Origin: CAIKMD01 sp963729935
GTDB taxonomy: Bacteria; Pseudomonadota; Alphaproteobacteria; ATCC43930; CGMCC-115725
Assembly (NCBI GenBank): GCA_963729935.1
Contig: CAVSPW010000008.1
Location: forward strand, 4,975-68,974
DNA: 64,000 nucleotides
Direction of reading: 5' to 3'
The position numbers and the translations under genes are program-made. The notes under the pieces were generated by a model. It saw nothing but the letters and a program-made list of their open reading frames with translations. It ran no database searches and was not told the origin of the DNA. Below, one piece after another: positions 23,914 through 32,824 of the stretch (within the stretch, counting starts at the first letter, position 1; each line of letters opens with the position of its first letter).

Positions 23914-24018
23914 TAGAGCCTTTCCGGCTTTGATGAAATCAAAGCCGGGGCTCTCGCTTTTTGTTTTGTCGCGTTTCCTTCACGCGAACCGGTATCCACT
24001 TCGCTCGAAAACGCTCTA
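23914..24018. repeat. RIME-like dispersed repeat with terminator-type hairpin
   Basis: About 105 bp, beginning TAGAGC and ending GCTCTA. Inner hairpin: GGCTTTGAT (23926-23934) with ATCAAAGCC (23938-23946), extended by GAGCC/GGCTC, then CTTTTTGTTTT. The second half holds the motif family GCGAACCGGTATCCACTTCG and AAAACGCTCTA, well known in intergenic repeats of Rhizobiales. It could also terminate transcription from the left. The rest of the 23773-24079 gap shows no gene. Confidence 0.75.
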
Positions 24019-24079
24019 GAATGGCGAAGCCGCCGGTCCGGACCAACGAGACGGGCGCCAAGGAAAGAGGGGAAGCGGA

Positions 24080-25081
24080 ATGAAGGCCTGTCTGATCGCC
24101 GCCTGCGTCATGGCGGCGCTGGCGCAAAGCGCCCGCGCGGAGGAAACCGTTCTGCGCTTCACGCCGCTCGCCCAGCCCGGGACCGCGGCGCTCACCGAAT
24201 TCTACCAGCCCTGGGCCGAGAAGGTCGACGCCGCGGCGCCGGGCGCGATCAAGATCGATCTGCGCCCCGGCACGAGCATCGCCAACATCGCCAATGTCTA
24301 TGAGCGGGTGACGAGCGAGGTCACGCATATCGGCTTCACGCTCTTCAACTACGTCGCGGGCAAGTTCCCGCTCGCGGAGGTGGGCGGGCTCCCCTTCATC
24401 GCCGAGAATTCGGAGCAGGGATCGATCGCGCTGTGGCGCCTCTACAAGACCCACATGCTCGACGCTGAATTCAATGAGGTGAAGCCCTTGATGCTGATCG
24501 CGCTGCCGCAATCGCTCTTGCATCTCTCGAAGCCGCCCAAGACGCTTCAGGATCTGACCGGGCTCAAGATTGTCGCGCCGACGCAGCTCACGGCGCTGAC
24601 GGTTCAGCATCTGGGCGCGACGCCCATCACCCTCTCCTCGCCGGAGGCCTATCTCGCGATCCAGCGCGGCACCGCCGACGGCACGGTGCTGTCGTGGAAC
24701 ACCTATGTCTCGTTCAAGATCGGCGAGGTCGCGACCTATCACATCGCCGCGCCGCTCGGCACCGCGGCGGGGATGCTGTTCATGTCGCGCAAGGTCTATG
24801 ACCGGCTGCCGGAAGCGGCCAAGCACGCGCTCGACGTCAATTCGGGCGAGGAAGCGAGCGGCGCCTGGGGCAAATGGTGGGACGGCGACAACGCCAATGG
24901 CCGGCGCCTCGCCGCGAACGACCCCAAGCAAAAGATCGTGACGCTCGATCCGGCGACGCGCGCGGCATGGGAGCGGAAGATCGACGGCGCGGTCGCGGAA
25001 TGGGGCAAGACGCGGCCGGGCATCGACAAGGCGATCGCCGAATATCGGCGCCTCGTCGCCGCGGTCAAGGCAGGGCACTGA
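24080..25081 (+). CDS. TRAP transporter substrate-binding protein (DctP family), orphan
   Basis: 333 residues with a signal peptide (MKACLIAACVMAALAQSARA) and a periplasmic DctP fold. Conserved elements: ANVYERVTSEVTHIGFTLFN, PFIAENSEQGS, LTGLKIVAPTQLTALTVQHL, the substrate-gate region YLAIQRGTADGTVLSW (Arg for carboxylate binding is in this region in the family) and the C-terminal AWERKIDGAVAEWGKTRPG. No dctQ or dctM membrane genes adjoin it, so it either serves distant membrane subunits or acts as a sensor. The ligand is probably an organic acid, by family. Confidence 0.85.
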   Translation: MKACLIAACVMAALAQSARAEETVLRFTPLAQPGTAALTEFYQPWAEKVDAAAPGAIKIDLRPGTSIANIANVYERVTSEVTHIGFTLFNYVAGKFPLAEVGGLPFIAENSEQGSIALWRLYKTHMLDAEFNEVKPLMLIALPQSLLHLSKPPKTLQDLTGLKIVAPTQLTALTVQHLGATPITLSSPEAYLAIQRGTADGTVLSWNTYVSFKIGEVATYHIAAPLGTAAGMLFMSRKVYDRLPEAAKHALDVNSGEEASGAWGKWWDGDNANGRRLAANDPKQKIVTLDPATRAAWERKIDGAVAEWGKTRPGIDKAIAEYRRLVAAVKAGH

Positions 25082-25091
25082 GCGGCAGGCG

Positions 25092-26063
25092 CTATTTCGG
25101 CAGATAGGCCTCGGTATAGAGCGACTTCATATCGGGCAGCTTGTCGAGAAAGCCCAGATCCATGAAGGCGCGCTCCACCACCGCGAGCGGCTTTTCATGG
25201 AAGCGCCCGTCGGTCGAGAAATACGCCATCTGCTCGTCATAAGCCGCGGCCGCGATCGCGGGCGCGATCTGCACCACCTTGCTGGTGATGCGTACGGTCT
25301 CGTCCTTGTGAGCGCGCATGAAGGCGATGGTCTCGAACCAGCCCTTCAGGAACCGCTTCAGCGCGTCGGGGTTGGAGGCGACGAGATCGTTCGAGGCGAA
25401 AATCACATGCGCCAGGAAATCGGGAATGATGTCGCCGAAAGTGTCGAGCATGCGCACGCGGCCCGCCTTCTCGAGCGTATGCGCGTATTCGGTCGCGGTC
25501 ACCGCGCTGTCGACATTGCCCGCGAGCACGCCGCCGACGATGCCGTCCTGCGAGCCGAGGCTCACCGGCTTGATGCCCTCGGGGCCCCAGCCTTCGTGGC
25601 GCGCCAATTCCTTGGCGGCCCAGGCGGTGAGCCCCGATGGCGAGGAAATGCCGATGGTCTTGCCCTTCAGATCCTTCACGGTCTTCACCGGCGAATTGGG
25701 CAGCACGATGATGCACAGCCCGTTGGGCGGGCCGTACATCGCGGCCACGGCGATCTCGGGCGAGCCCTTGGCGGTCAGCGCCATCTCCGGGCCGGAGCCC
25801 AGCGCGATGTCGAGACTCTTGGCCGCCATCGCCTGATGCATGCGCGAGGCGCCGCCGAAGGCGATGCTCTCGGCCTCGATGCCGTTCTTGGCGAAGATCC
25901 CGGTCTCGATCCCGACCTCGACCGGCGTGAATTCGAAAGGCTTGGCCTGGGGCTTGCCGATGCGCAGCTTGTCGGCGGCGAAGGCGGACCCGGCGGCCGC
26001 GAGCGCGATCGACGCACCCAAAAGGAGAGCGGCGAGACTGGAACTCACCCGGACGAAGCGCAT
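25092..26063 (-). CDS. NMT1/SsuA-type ABC substrate-binding protein, orphan
   Basis: 323 residues from ATG 26063, with AGGAGG seven bases upstream. Signal peptide RFVRVSSSLAALLLGASIAL to AFA. Mature fold: GKPQAKPFEFTPVEVGIETGIFAKNGIE, MAAKSLDIALGSGPEMALT, VKTVKDLKGKTIGISSPSG (the usual hinge), and the closing LPDMKSLYTEAYLPK. Family members bind aromatic or sulfonate compounds, pyrimidines or similar. No ATPase or permease is adjacent. The gene is paralogous to 28411-29385 (same architecture and nearly identical last ten residues) and diverges from an amidohydrolase, which may act on the same compound. Confidence 0.82.
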   Translation of the reverse strand: MRFVRVSSSLAALLLGASIALAAAGSAFAADKLRIGKPQAKPFEFTPVEVGIETGIFAKNGIEAESIAFGGASRMHQAMAAKSLDIALGSGPEMALTAKGSPEIAVAAMYGPPNGLCIIVLPNSPVKTVKDLKGKTIGISSPSGLTAWAAKELARHEGWGPEGIKPVSLGSQDGIVGGVLAGNVDSAVTATEYAHTLEKAGRVRMLDTFGDIIPDFLAHVIFASNDLVASNPDALKRFLKGWFETIAFMRAHKDETVRITSKVVQIAPAIAAAAYDEQMAYFSTDGRFHEKPLAVVERAFMDLGFLDKLPDMKSLYTEAYLPK

Positions 26064-26182
26064 GAAAGACCTCCTTCGGCTGGAGAGGGCTCGGTTCGGC
26101 CGCCGCTTTCCTCTCGCGCGCTTTGGTTTATCATGGGCGCCAAGAAACCTCATCGGTAAAACTTAAGGGGAGAAGGCGCGTC

Positions 26183-27409
26183 ATGGACACGATCAGCATC
26201 CGCGATCTCTCGGTCGAGGAATTCGACACACGGACCTTGCTCCAGCATGCGAGCGCGCAGGCCGCGCAGCGGCGCTACGAGGATTTCTTCATCGTCGATA
26301 TCGACGGGCATCATTTCGAGACCCTGTCCTTCGCCGAGATCGTCGAGTTCATCGAAGACCCGGTGATGCGCGATCAGGCGAAGTATCAGGGCTTCGGCGG
26401 CGGCGGCATCGCCTCGCCCTCGGGCTCCTATCAGGAACTGGTCGGCCGCATCACGCGGCGCGACGGCCGGCGGCCGGAGAAGATTGGCGCCGGCCAGCAG
26501 CGCGACCTCACCTTGACCAAGCGCTGGATGGACGCGATCGGCATCGATCAGCTCTGCCTCTTCCCGACTCCGATGCTGGGGCTGGGGCTGACGCCCCGGC
26601 CCGAGGTCGAGGTGGCGATGGCGCGGGCCTATAATCGCTGGCTCGTCGAGGTCGTGCTGGCGCGGGAGCCGCGCATCAAATCATCGCTCTATCTGCCGAT
26701 CAACGATCCCGAGGCGACCTATCGGATGGTGAAGGATTTCGCCGGCAAGAAGGGCGTCATCGGCTTCACCATCTGCTCGCCGCATTACAAGGCGGTCTAC
26801 GACAATGCCTATGTGAAGACCTATGCGCTCCTCGAGGAGATGGGGCTTCCCCTGGTGTTCCACGGCGCCTTCGCCTGGGGCCAGGACAAGAGCATCTCGC
26901 TGTGCAACCGCTTCATCGCCGTGCATGCGCTCGGTTTCAGCTGGTTCAACATCCTCCATTGCACCAATTGGCTGGTGAACGGAATGCCCGAGCGCTTCCC
27001 CAAGCTCAAGGTGATCTGGGTCGAAAGCGGGCTCGCCTGGATCCCGTTCCTGATGCAGCGTCTCGACAATGAATGGATGATGCGCTCCTCCGAGGTGCCG
27101 CTCTTGAAGAAGCGCCCGAGCGATTATATGCGCGAGATGTACTATTCGACCCAGCCGATGGAGATGGTGAACAACAAGGAGGCGCTGGAATTGACATTCA
27201 AGATGATGAATGCCGAGACCCAGCTCCTCTATGCCTCCGACTATCCGCATTGGGACATGGATCTGCCCTCGACGATCTACGATCTGCCCTTCCTGAGCGA
27301 GCACGCCAAGCGCAACATTTTGGGCGGCAACGCCAAGCGCGTGTTCAATCTGGAGCCGGCCGTTTCCGAGGTGAAGGCCAAGCGGCTCGCCGAGCGCGCG
27401 GGAGCTTGA
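26183..27409 (+). CDS. Amidohydrolase family protein (ACMSD-like)
   Basis: 408 residues from ATG 26183 (AGGGGAGAAGG upstream). TIM-barrel Amidohydro_2 type. Metal-site candidates: DIDGHHFE (DxH-like), LPLVFHGAFAWG (His), HALGFSWFNILHCTNWLVNG (His), and SDYPHWDMDLP (catalytic Asp). The ending ILGGNAKRVFNL is the family's conserved C-terminal motif. Such enzymes act as decarboxylases or hydrolases on aromatic acids, for example in resorcylate or ACMS-like degradation. It diverges from an NMT1 binding protein, suggesting uptake and breakdown of one substrate. Confidence 0.83.
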   Translation: MDTISIRDLSVEEFDTRTLLQHASAQAAQRRYEDFFIVDIDGHHFETLSFAEIVEFIEDPVMRDQAKYQGFGGGGIASPSGSYQELVGRITRRDGRRPEKIGAGQQRDLTLTKRWMDAIGIDQLCLFPTPMLGLGLTPRPEVEVAMARAYNRWLVEVVLAREPRIKSSLYLPINDPEATYRMVKDFAGKKGVIGFTICSPHYKAVYDNAYVKTYALLEEMGLPLVFHGAFAWGQDKSISLCNRFIAVHALGFSWFNILHCTNWLVNGMPERFPKLKVIWVESGLAWIPFLMQRLDNEWMMRSSEVPLLKKRPSDYMREMYYSTQPMEMVNNKEALELTFKMMNAETQLLYASDYPHWDMDLPSTIYDLPFLSEHAKRNILGGNAKRVFNLEPAVSEVKAKRLAERAGA

Positions 27410-27449
27410 GGAAGCCCGCGCGCCGCCCCGCGCTACTTGCCGGTATCGT

Positions 27450-28220
27450 TCACGAGCGTGCGACGGATTTCGCGGGATGGACGCCCGGCCGCTGCGGGAT
27501 CAAGAGAATGCACGCGACGATGAAGACGGCGATGACCCACGAAGCGATCGGACGGCTGAGCGCCAGCCCGCCATCGGCGAACGGCTTGTCGAGGTAGTCG
27601 CCGACCGTGGCGCCGAGCGGCCGCGTCAGAATGAAGGCGAGCCAAAACACAAGGACGCGCGACACCTTCGTCCAACGATAGGCGGCCGCGACGATCGCGA
27701 GCGCCGCCCCGAAGACGAGCGCGCCGCCCTCGTAGCCGAGGCCCGATGAGTCCGCGATCCAGTCACCGAGCGCGGTTCCCAAGGTCTGGGAAAACGTGAT
27801 CGTCGCCCAGTAAAAGGTCTCTACCCTCGGCGTGCAGACCGTCGCCACCGATACCGTCCCTTCCGACAGGTACCACAAGCCGAGACAGGCCATCAGGCAA
27901 AACAACAAGGCCAGCGAACCTCCGGCATAGCCGATCCCGAGCGAGCGGTCCGCGAAATCGGCCATGGTCGTGCCGGCCGTGGTGGAGGCCGCGATGCTCG
28001 CCCAGTAGAGAAACGGCCGAAATTTCGTGGCCGCGATCTGAAGGACGACGAGCAGCACGAGCGCCGTAAGAAATATCGCCGTCCCGGTCAGATAGCCCAG
28101 ATTCATCGTCATGGTCACGGTGTCGCCGCCGGTTTCGCCGAGCGTCGTCGCCGCAATCTTGATGACCCAGAACCCCAGCGTGACCGCCGGCACCTTGCTC
28201 ACCATCGAATCATTGTCCAT
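27450..28220 (-). CDS. COG4705-like integral membrane protein
   Basis: 256 residues with about seven or eight hydrophobic helices and internal repeats of the pattern TxAxTxGETxGD/TxADF (AATTLGETGGDTVTMTMNLG, then SIAASTTAGTTMADFADRSL, SQTLGTALGDWIADSSGLGY and LTRPLGATVGDYLDKPFADG). These four repeats, ending in acidic Asp motifs, mark the uncharacterised COG4705 membrane-anchored family. The Asp-rich membrane motifs suggest cation transport, but that is inference. The start ATG 28220 (or GTG 28235) lies next to the tandem repeats at 28227-28408. Confidence 0.75.
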   Translation of the reverse strand: MDNDSMVSKVPAVTLGFWVIKIAATTLGETGGDTVTMTMNLGYLTGTAIFLTALVLLVVLQIAATKFRPFLYWASIAASTTAGTTMADFADRSLGIGYAGGSLALLFCLMACLGLWYLSEGTVSVATVCTPRVETFYWATITFSQTLGTALGDWIADSSGLGYEGGALVFGAALAIVAAAYRWTKVSRVLVFWLAFILTRPLGATVGDYLDKPFADGGLALSRPIASWVIAVFIVACILLIPQRPGVHPAKSVARS

Positions 28221-28226
28221 CTCTCG

Positions 28227-28408
28227 GCCTCGCACGGCGCTCGCCGCGCGCTCCTGTCCTCTTGGCTTCGCATGGCGCTGGCCGCGCTACGTTGTTTTCT
28301 AGGCTTCGCACGGCGCTGGCCGTGCTACGCCGTTTTCTAGGCTTCGTACGGCGCTGGCCGTGCTACGCCTTTTCTAGGCTTCGTACGGCGCTGGCCGTGC
28401 TACGCGCG
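28227..28408. repeat. Tandem array of ~38-bp units (about five copies)
   Basis: Units start at about 28227 (degenerate), 28264, 28302, 28340 and 28377. They share GGCTTCG(C/T)ACGGCGCTGG and CCGTGCTACG, then TTTTCTA. Copies 2-5 are nearly identical. The array sits in the 190-bp gap between a membrane protein gene and the 3' end of an NMT1 binding-protein gene. Confidence 0.9.
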
Positions 28409-28410
28409 CC

Positions 28411-29385
28411 TCACTTCGGCAGATAGGCCTCGGTATAAAGCTTCGACATGTCGGGCGGGGTCGCGACCAGCTTCAGATCGACGAAGGAGCGCTCGAGATT
28501 GGCAAGCGACTGCGCGTCGAATTTGCAATCCTTGCTGAACATGCCGATCGTCAGATCGTATTCCTTCGCCATCACGTTCGGCGAGTAGCCGGTCACGGCG
28601 CTCTCGATCTTGACCGTCTCGGCCTTATGCTTGCGCATGTAATCGATCGTCTCCAGCCAGCCGGCGAGAAATTTCCGGAGCGAATTGGGGTCCCTCGCCA
28701 TCAGCGCCTTGGTGGCGAAGATCGTGCCCGCGCCGATATTGCCGACATAGTTCGAGACGGGAATGAGGAGCCGCGCCTCTTTCCTTTCTTCCCAGGAGAA
28801 GATGTTCGAGGTCACGCTGATATCGGCGTCGAGCTCATGGGTGCGGAAGGCCGCAATCACGCCGGCGGCGGCATTGCCGATCGTGACCGGCGTGTAGCCT
28901 TGGGGACCCCAGCCGCGCGTGCGCGCGAGCTCGCGCGCCAGCCAATCGGTGAGCGAGCCGGTGCTGGAAAAGCCGATCCTCTTGCCCTTGAGCTGTTCGA
29001 CATCGTGGACCGGCGAATCCCACGGCACGGCGATGCCGATGAAGGGGATCGGCGGCGCGTTCTCGCACACGGCGAGCATGGGCGCGCCCTTCATCTCGAG
29101 CGCCATGAGCGGCCCGGCGGCGACGCCGATATCGATGCTGCCCGCGGTCATCGCCTGAACCAGCTTGCTGCCGCCGGTGAAGTCCGAGATCTTCACGTCG
29201 AGACCGTGCTTCTTGAAGATGCCGAGCCGGTCGCCGACATTGACCGGCAGGATCGGCGACGCGTTCGAATCGGCCTTGCCGATGTTCAAGGACGCATCCG
29301 CCAAGGCGCGCGACGGGACGACACAGGATCCCAAACCGGCGATCGCCGCCGCGAAGACCAGACCGCGAAAATGGATTTTGCGCAT
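28411..29385 (-). CDS. NMT1/SsuA-type ABC substrate-binding protein, orphan
   Basis: 324 residues from ATG 29385 (AAGGGAG seven bases upstream). Signal peptide HFRGLVFAAAIAGLGSCVVP to ALA. Mature regions: GKADSNASPILPVNVGDRLG, QAMTAGSIDIGVAAGPLMALE, VEQLKGKRIGFSSTGSLTDW and the terminal PPDMSKLYTEAYLPK. Paralogous to the protein at 25092-26063. No transporter partner is adjacent. The gene is flanked on both sides by tandem-repeat arrays with related sequence, suggesting duplication or insertion of this cassette. Confidence 0.82.
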   Translation of the reverse strand: MRKIHFRGLVFAAAIAGLGSCVVPSRALADASLNIGKADSNASPILPVNVGDRLGIFKKHGLDVKISDFTGGSKLVQAMTAGSIDIGVAAGPLMALEMKGAPMLAVCENAPPIPFIGIAVPWDSPVHDVEQLKGKRIGFSSTGSLTDWLARELARTRGWGPQGYTPVTIGNAAAGVIAAFRTHELDADISVTSNIFSWEERKEARLLIPVSNYVGNIGAGTIFATKALMARDPNSLRKFLAGWLETIDYMRKHKAETVKIESAVTGYSPNVMAKEYDLTIGMFSKDCKFDAQSLANLERSFVDLKLVATPPDMSKLYTEAYLPK

Positions 29386-29486
29386 GGCTGCTCCCTTCCA
29401 TCGGCCGCGCTCGCCAAGATCGGCGGCCGGCATTCTCCGCGGCGGACTTACCGAGAGGCCGCGGTCTTGTCAAACATGCACGGGGG

Positions 29487-29618
29487 CTCTCTTTCCTTCG
29501 CACGACGGCGCTGCGCGCCTGTGCTGCGGGTTCTCTTTCCTTCGCACGACGGCGCTGCGCGCCTGTGCTGCGGGTTCTCTTTCCTTCGCACGACGGCGCT
29601 GCGCGCCTGTGCTGCGGG
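29487..29618. repeat. Tandem array of three 44-bp units
   Basis: Three near-perfect copies (29487-29530, 29531-29574, 29575-29618) with the core CTTCGCACGACGGCGCTGCG and GCCTGTGCTGCGGG. The last unit abuts the stop codon of the AsmA-like gene. The core resembles the 38-bp array at 28227-28408. Confidence 0.92.
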
Positions 29619-29619
29619 G

Positions 29620-32600
29620 TTAGGGCCCGCGCGGCGAGAACAGGAACAGGTTGCGCAGGAAGCCGGGCGCCAGGGTGCTCAGCACATTGACCGAGACGTC
29701 GGGCTCGGCAAGCGGGCCGAAGACGCGGAAATTGGACGCGAACACGCCTTGCCCCTGCCCGCCCAGGAGTAGATTGCCGATCACGGGAATGTCGCCCAGA
29801 ACGGTGTTGAGCGTATAGGCCGGGACGAGCGTGCCCGAGATGTTCATCGTGCCGGCAATGCGGTCGATATCGCCGCTCGCATTGATGCCGATGGCGCCGC
29901 CATAGGCGCGCGTGTTGCGGAGCGTGATCTTGCCGGTGGCGAAATCGATCTCGCCTTCGAGCTGGTTGAAGGGAATCCCCTGGCCGCTCAACAAGGCGCC
30001 CATGCCCGAGAGCGAGGCGAGCGACAAGAGCCGCGCCAGGGTCGGCGCCTTGACGACGCGATAAGCCGAGCCTTCGGCCTTGGTGACGAGGACGCGGTGC
30101 CCGTCGCGGTCCTCGGCCGTGCCGGTCAAATCGAATTTGCCGCCCTCGATATTGGGATAGATGCCGAGATCCTTGAGCAACGCGCCGAAATCGTCGGTGG
30201 TGAGCTTGAATTTCCGCTCGCCCGCGGCGCCGCCATAGCGCAGCCGCGCCGCGGTCTTGCCCGACAGCTTGGCGTCGACAGTGGCGCGCTGCCAATGCGC
30301 ACTGTCGCTGACGAGGAGCGCCGTGACCTCGCGCGCGATCCGGTCGGGGCCGAGCACGAGCCGGTCGAGACGCACGTCGATGGTCAAAGGCGGCTCGGGC
30401 TCGGTCTGCGCCGAGGCGCGATCGAGATCCTCGAACAGGCCCGAGGCGTCGAGGCTCTTGCCGCTCGCGACGATGCGCCAGCCATTCTCGGCGCCGCGCG
30501 TGAAGCTGCCATGGAAGTCGTCATCGCCGGCGATCAGGTGATCGATGGCGAGGCCGCTGAAGCCTTGAGCGTCGAAGCTCGCCGAGGCCTTGCCGTCGAG
30601 CCCATCGCCCTTCAAGGTGATGTCGCGGATGGCGGTGAGCTTGTCGTCGGCGAGATCGAGCGTGAGCCGCGCGACCGCCGGCACGCCCGCGGGTTTCTTG
30701 AGGCCGATCTTCTTCACATCGAGCGCGGCGTCTTTCAGATCGACGCTCACCGCCGCCTGGCCGCGCTTGCCCGCGCCCAGATCATAGGCCGCATCGACCG
30801 CGGTCGTGCCGGTGACTTGCCCATCGAGCATGGCGAGACCGAGAGCGTCGCGCTGCGCCGCGTCGAGCGAGGCCTTCACCTGGTAATGCGTCCGGACCGC
30901 CGCCTTGGGATCGAGCGCCTGGCGCCAGGAAAACGCAACCGGCACGCCCGCGAGCTTCGCGGTGCCGTCGACCTGCGCCGATGAATGATCGAGCTTCAGA
31001 GCGAGCGCGCCGCCGCTCAGATCGCGATCGAAGGCGATGTCCGCGAGGCTCACATCTTTGAGCGTCGCATCGGCGCTGTAATCGACATCCTTGAGCGAGA
31101 GGTCGTGGATGAGCGGAAAGGCGAAAGCGAGCTTTGCCGAAAAGCTTCCCGAAGCGCGCTTGGGATCGAGCCCGATCTCCTTGGCATAGCCCAGAGGCGG
31201 AGTGTCGAGCAGCTTCAAGGCGGTCGCGAGCGGGCCTGCGGCGCTCACATCGATCTTCGCCTGCTCGTCATGCGTGTCGAGCCGATAGAAGCGCGCCGTG
31301 CCGCCGGTCGCGCGGATATCGCCGAGATCGCCGCCGGTCGCGGCAAACTCGATCTCGGTGCGGGTGAAGCGCGCCGTGCCGTTGACGTTCTTCACCACAT
31401 CGAGCGGCCGGAAATATTCGACCGAGAGGTTGCTGAACTTCATCGTGCCGTCGAACTGGCGCAGCTGCGTCGGCGGTTCCGCCCCCGGCGTCAGATCGAC
31501 GTGAAGCCCAAGCCGGGCCTGGACCTCGTCGATCGTCCCGTCGCGCAGATGCTGCACCACCCAATCATGGGTGTGCGGCGAGGCCTCCGCCGGCCACAGA
31601 AGCGGGAATTCGTCGACCCGGATCCCCTGCGCGCCGAGCGCGAGATTGAAATCGAGAGCTTGGCTCTTGCCGCCGGACAGGAGATCGGGGCCGACGCCCT
31701 CGACCGTGCCCGAAGCCGTGATCGCGCCGGGCCCGAGATCGAGCGCGAGCTGGCCGAGATTGATCCGGCCGGCGACCGGATCATAACCCGCCTGCAACTG
31801 GCCGCCCGCCAGCGCCAGCGCGCCGCCGGGCAGGAAGGCATTCTTGAGACTGCCCTTGCCGAAGCGGAAATCGACGATGCCGTCGCGCAAGACGAGCTGT
31901 CCGGGATCGAGCTCCGCGGTGAACGAGCCCGAGACCGGGAAATCGACGGCGGCGAGCGGCGCCAGCGCCGGCGCCGCGCTCGACCACTGAGCCGGCTTCA
32001 GATCGTTGAAATCGAGCCGCACCACCACTTGGCGATAGGCCGGGAGATAGGTGAAATCGCCGCCGAGCTCGGGCGCGGCGGCGCCCGTTCCCATCACCAT
32101 CTGGAACTTGCCGCTAGCGCGATCGGGCGCGCGGGTGAGCACGGCGCTGGCATCGGCCGCGTGCCAGACGACGCCGAGCGCGCGGTCATCGATGGTGAGG
32201 CTCGCGCTCTCGACCGACAATTGGATGAGGTAGCCGAGCGTTCCCTCGCCGCTGGGCGGCTGCAGAAGATCGCCGAGCATCTTCTGGCCCCAATCCTCGG
32301 CCGTGTCGGCCGGCTCGTCGCCGATGCCGAAATGGAAGCGTCCATCGGCGCTGCGCTCCAGGCGCAGCTCGGGCCGGGTGACGACGATGCGCGTCGGCGC
32401 GATCACGCCGCGCAAGGCGGCGCGCGCGCTGAACGCGATGGCGAGATCGCCCAAGGTCAAGGTGCCGCTGCCCGGCTGCGCGAAATGGACGCCGCGCGCC
32501 AGCACCTCGATATGGCCGCCCGGCCCGAGGCTGAGCAAGGTGTGGTCGATCGTGACGGCGAGGCCGTTGCCGGAAGACAAGGCGCCGGCGACGAGGGGCG

Positions 32601-32763
32601 CCACCACGTCGAGCGAGATCGGCCCGCGCGAGAGGAGCCAGAGGACGAAGCCCGCGAAAATGGCGAAGGTCGTGACGAAGGCCGCCGCGATGCGCAACGC
32701 GAAAATCGGGATGTGATGCCAAGTCGGACGGCGCGGCGCTTGCGGCGCTTGCGGCAGGGTCAC
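29620..32763 (-). CDS. Large AsmA/YhdP-family envelope protein
   Basis: 1047 residues. One N-terminal transmembrane helix (about 20-45, ALRIAAAFVTTFAIFAGFVL) anchors a long periplasmic beta-rich region. Residues about 50-450 fit DUF3971 and the C-terminal third fits the AsmA-like C-terminal domain (YRVVKAPTLARLLSLASLSG, then MGALLSGQGIPFNQLEGEID). YhdP/TamB/AsmA proteins form tube-like bridges that move phospholipids to the outer membrane. The length and single anchor match YhdP-like proteins. It diverges from glnE across 61 bp. Confidence 0.85.
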   Translation of the reverse strand: MTLPQAPQAPRRPTWHHIPIFALRIAAAFVTTFAIFAGFVLWLLSRGPISLDVVAPLVAGALSSGNGLAVTIDHTLLSLGPGGHIEVLARGVHFAQPGSGTLTLGDLAIAFSARAALRGVIAPTRIVVTRPELRLERSADGRFHFGIGDEPADTAEDWGQKMLGDLLQPPSGEGTLGYLIQLSVESASLTIDDRALGVVWHAADASAVLTRAPDRASGKFQMVMGTGAAAPELGGDFTYLPAYRQVVVRLDFNDLKPAQWSSAAPALAPLAAVDFPVSGSFTAELDPGQLVLRDGIVDFRFGKGSLKNAFLPGGALALAGGQLQAGYDPVAGRINLGQLALDLGPGAITASGTVEGVGPDLLSGGKSQALDFNLALGAQGIRVDEFPLLWPAEASPHTHDWVVQHLRDGTIDEVQARLGLHVDLTPGAEPPTQLRQFDGTMKFSNLSVEYFRPLDVVKNVNGTARFTRTEIEFAATGGDLGDIRATGGTARFYRLDTHDEQAKIDVSAAGPLATALKLLDTPPLGYAKEIGLDPKRASGSFSAKLAFAFPLIHDLSLKDVDYSADATLKDVSLADIAFDRDLSGGALALKLDHSSAQVDGTAKLAGVPVAFSWRQALDPKAAVRTHYQVKASLDAAQRDALGLAMLDGQVTGTTAVDAAYDLGAGKRGQAAVSVDLKDAALDVKKIGLKKPAGVPAVARLTLDLADDKLTAIRDITLKGDGLDGKASASFDAQGFSGLAIDHLIAGDDDFHGSFTRGAENGWRIVASGKSLDASGLFEDLDRASAQTEPEPPLTIDVRLDRLVLGPDRIAREVTALLVSDSAHWQRATVDAKLSGKTAARLRYGGAAGERKFKLTTDDFGALLKDLGIYPNIEGGKFDLTGTAEDRDGHRVLVTKAEGSAYRVVKAPTLARLLSLASLSGMGALLSGQGIPFNQLEGEIDFATGKITLRNTRAYGGAIGINASGDIDRIAGTMNISGTLVPAYTLNTVLGDIPVIGNLLLGGQGQGVFASNFRVFGPLAEPDVSVNVLSTLAPGFLRNLFLFSPRGP

Positions 32764-32824
32764 GCGCTTGACCCTGTGCCGGCTTGCGCGCAGTCTGCGT
32801 CTGCCATCTTCAGAGCGTTGAGCG

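Noticed and set aside
23931..23943. TTGATGAAATCAA as a FixK/FNR box
   Set aside because: Spacing is one base short, and the sequence is the apex of a terminator-like hairpin inside a dispersed repeat.
28227..29618. Tandem repeats as a CRISPR array
   Set aside because: Units abut directly with no unique spacers, and no cas genes are nearby.
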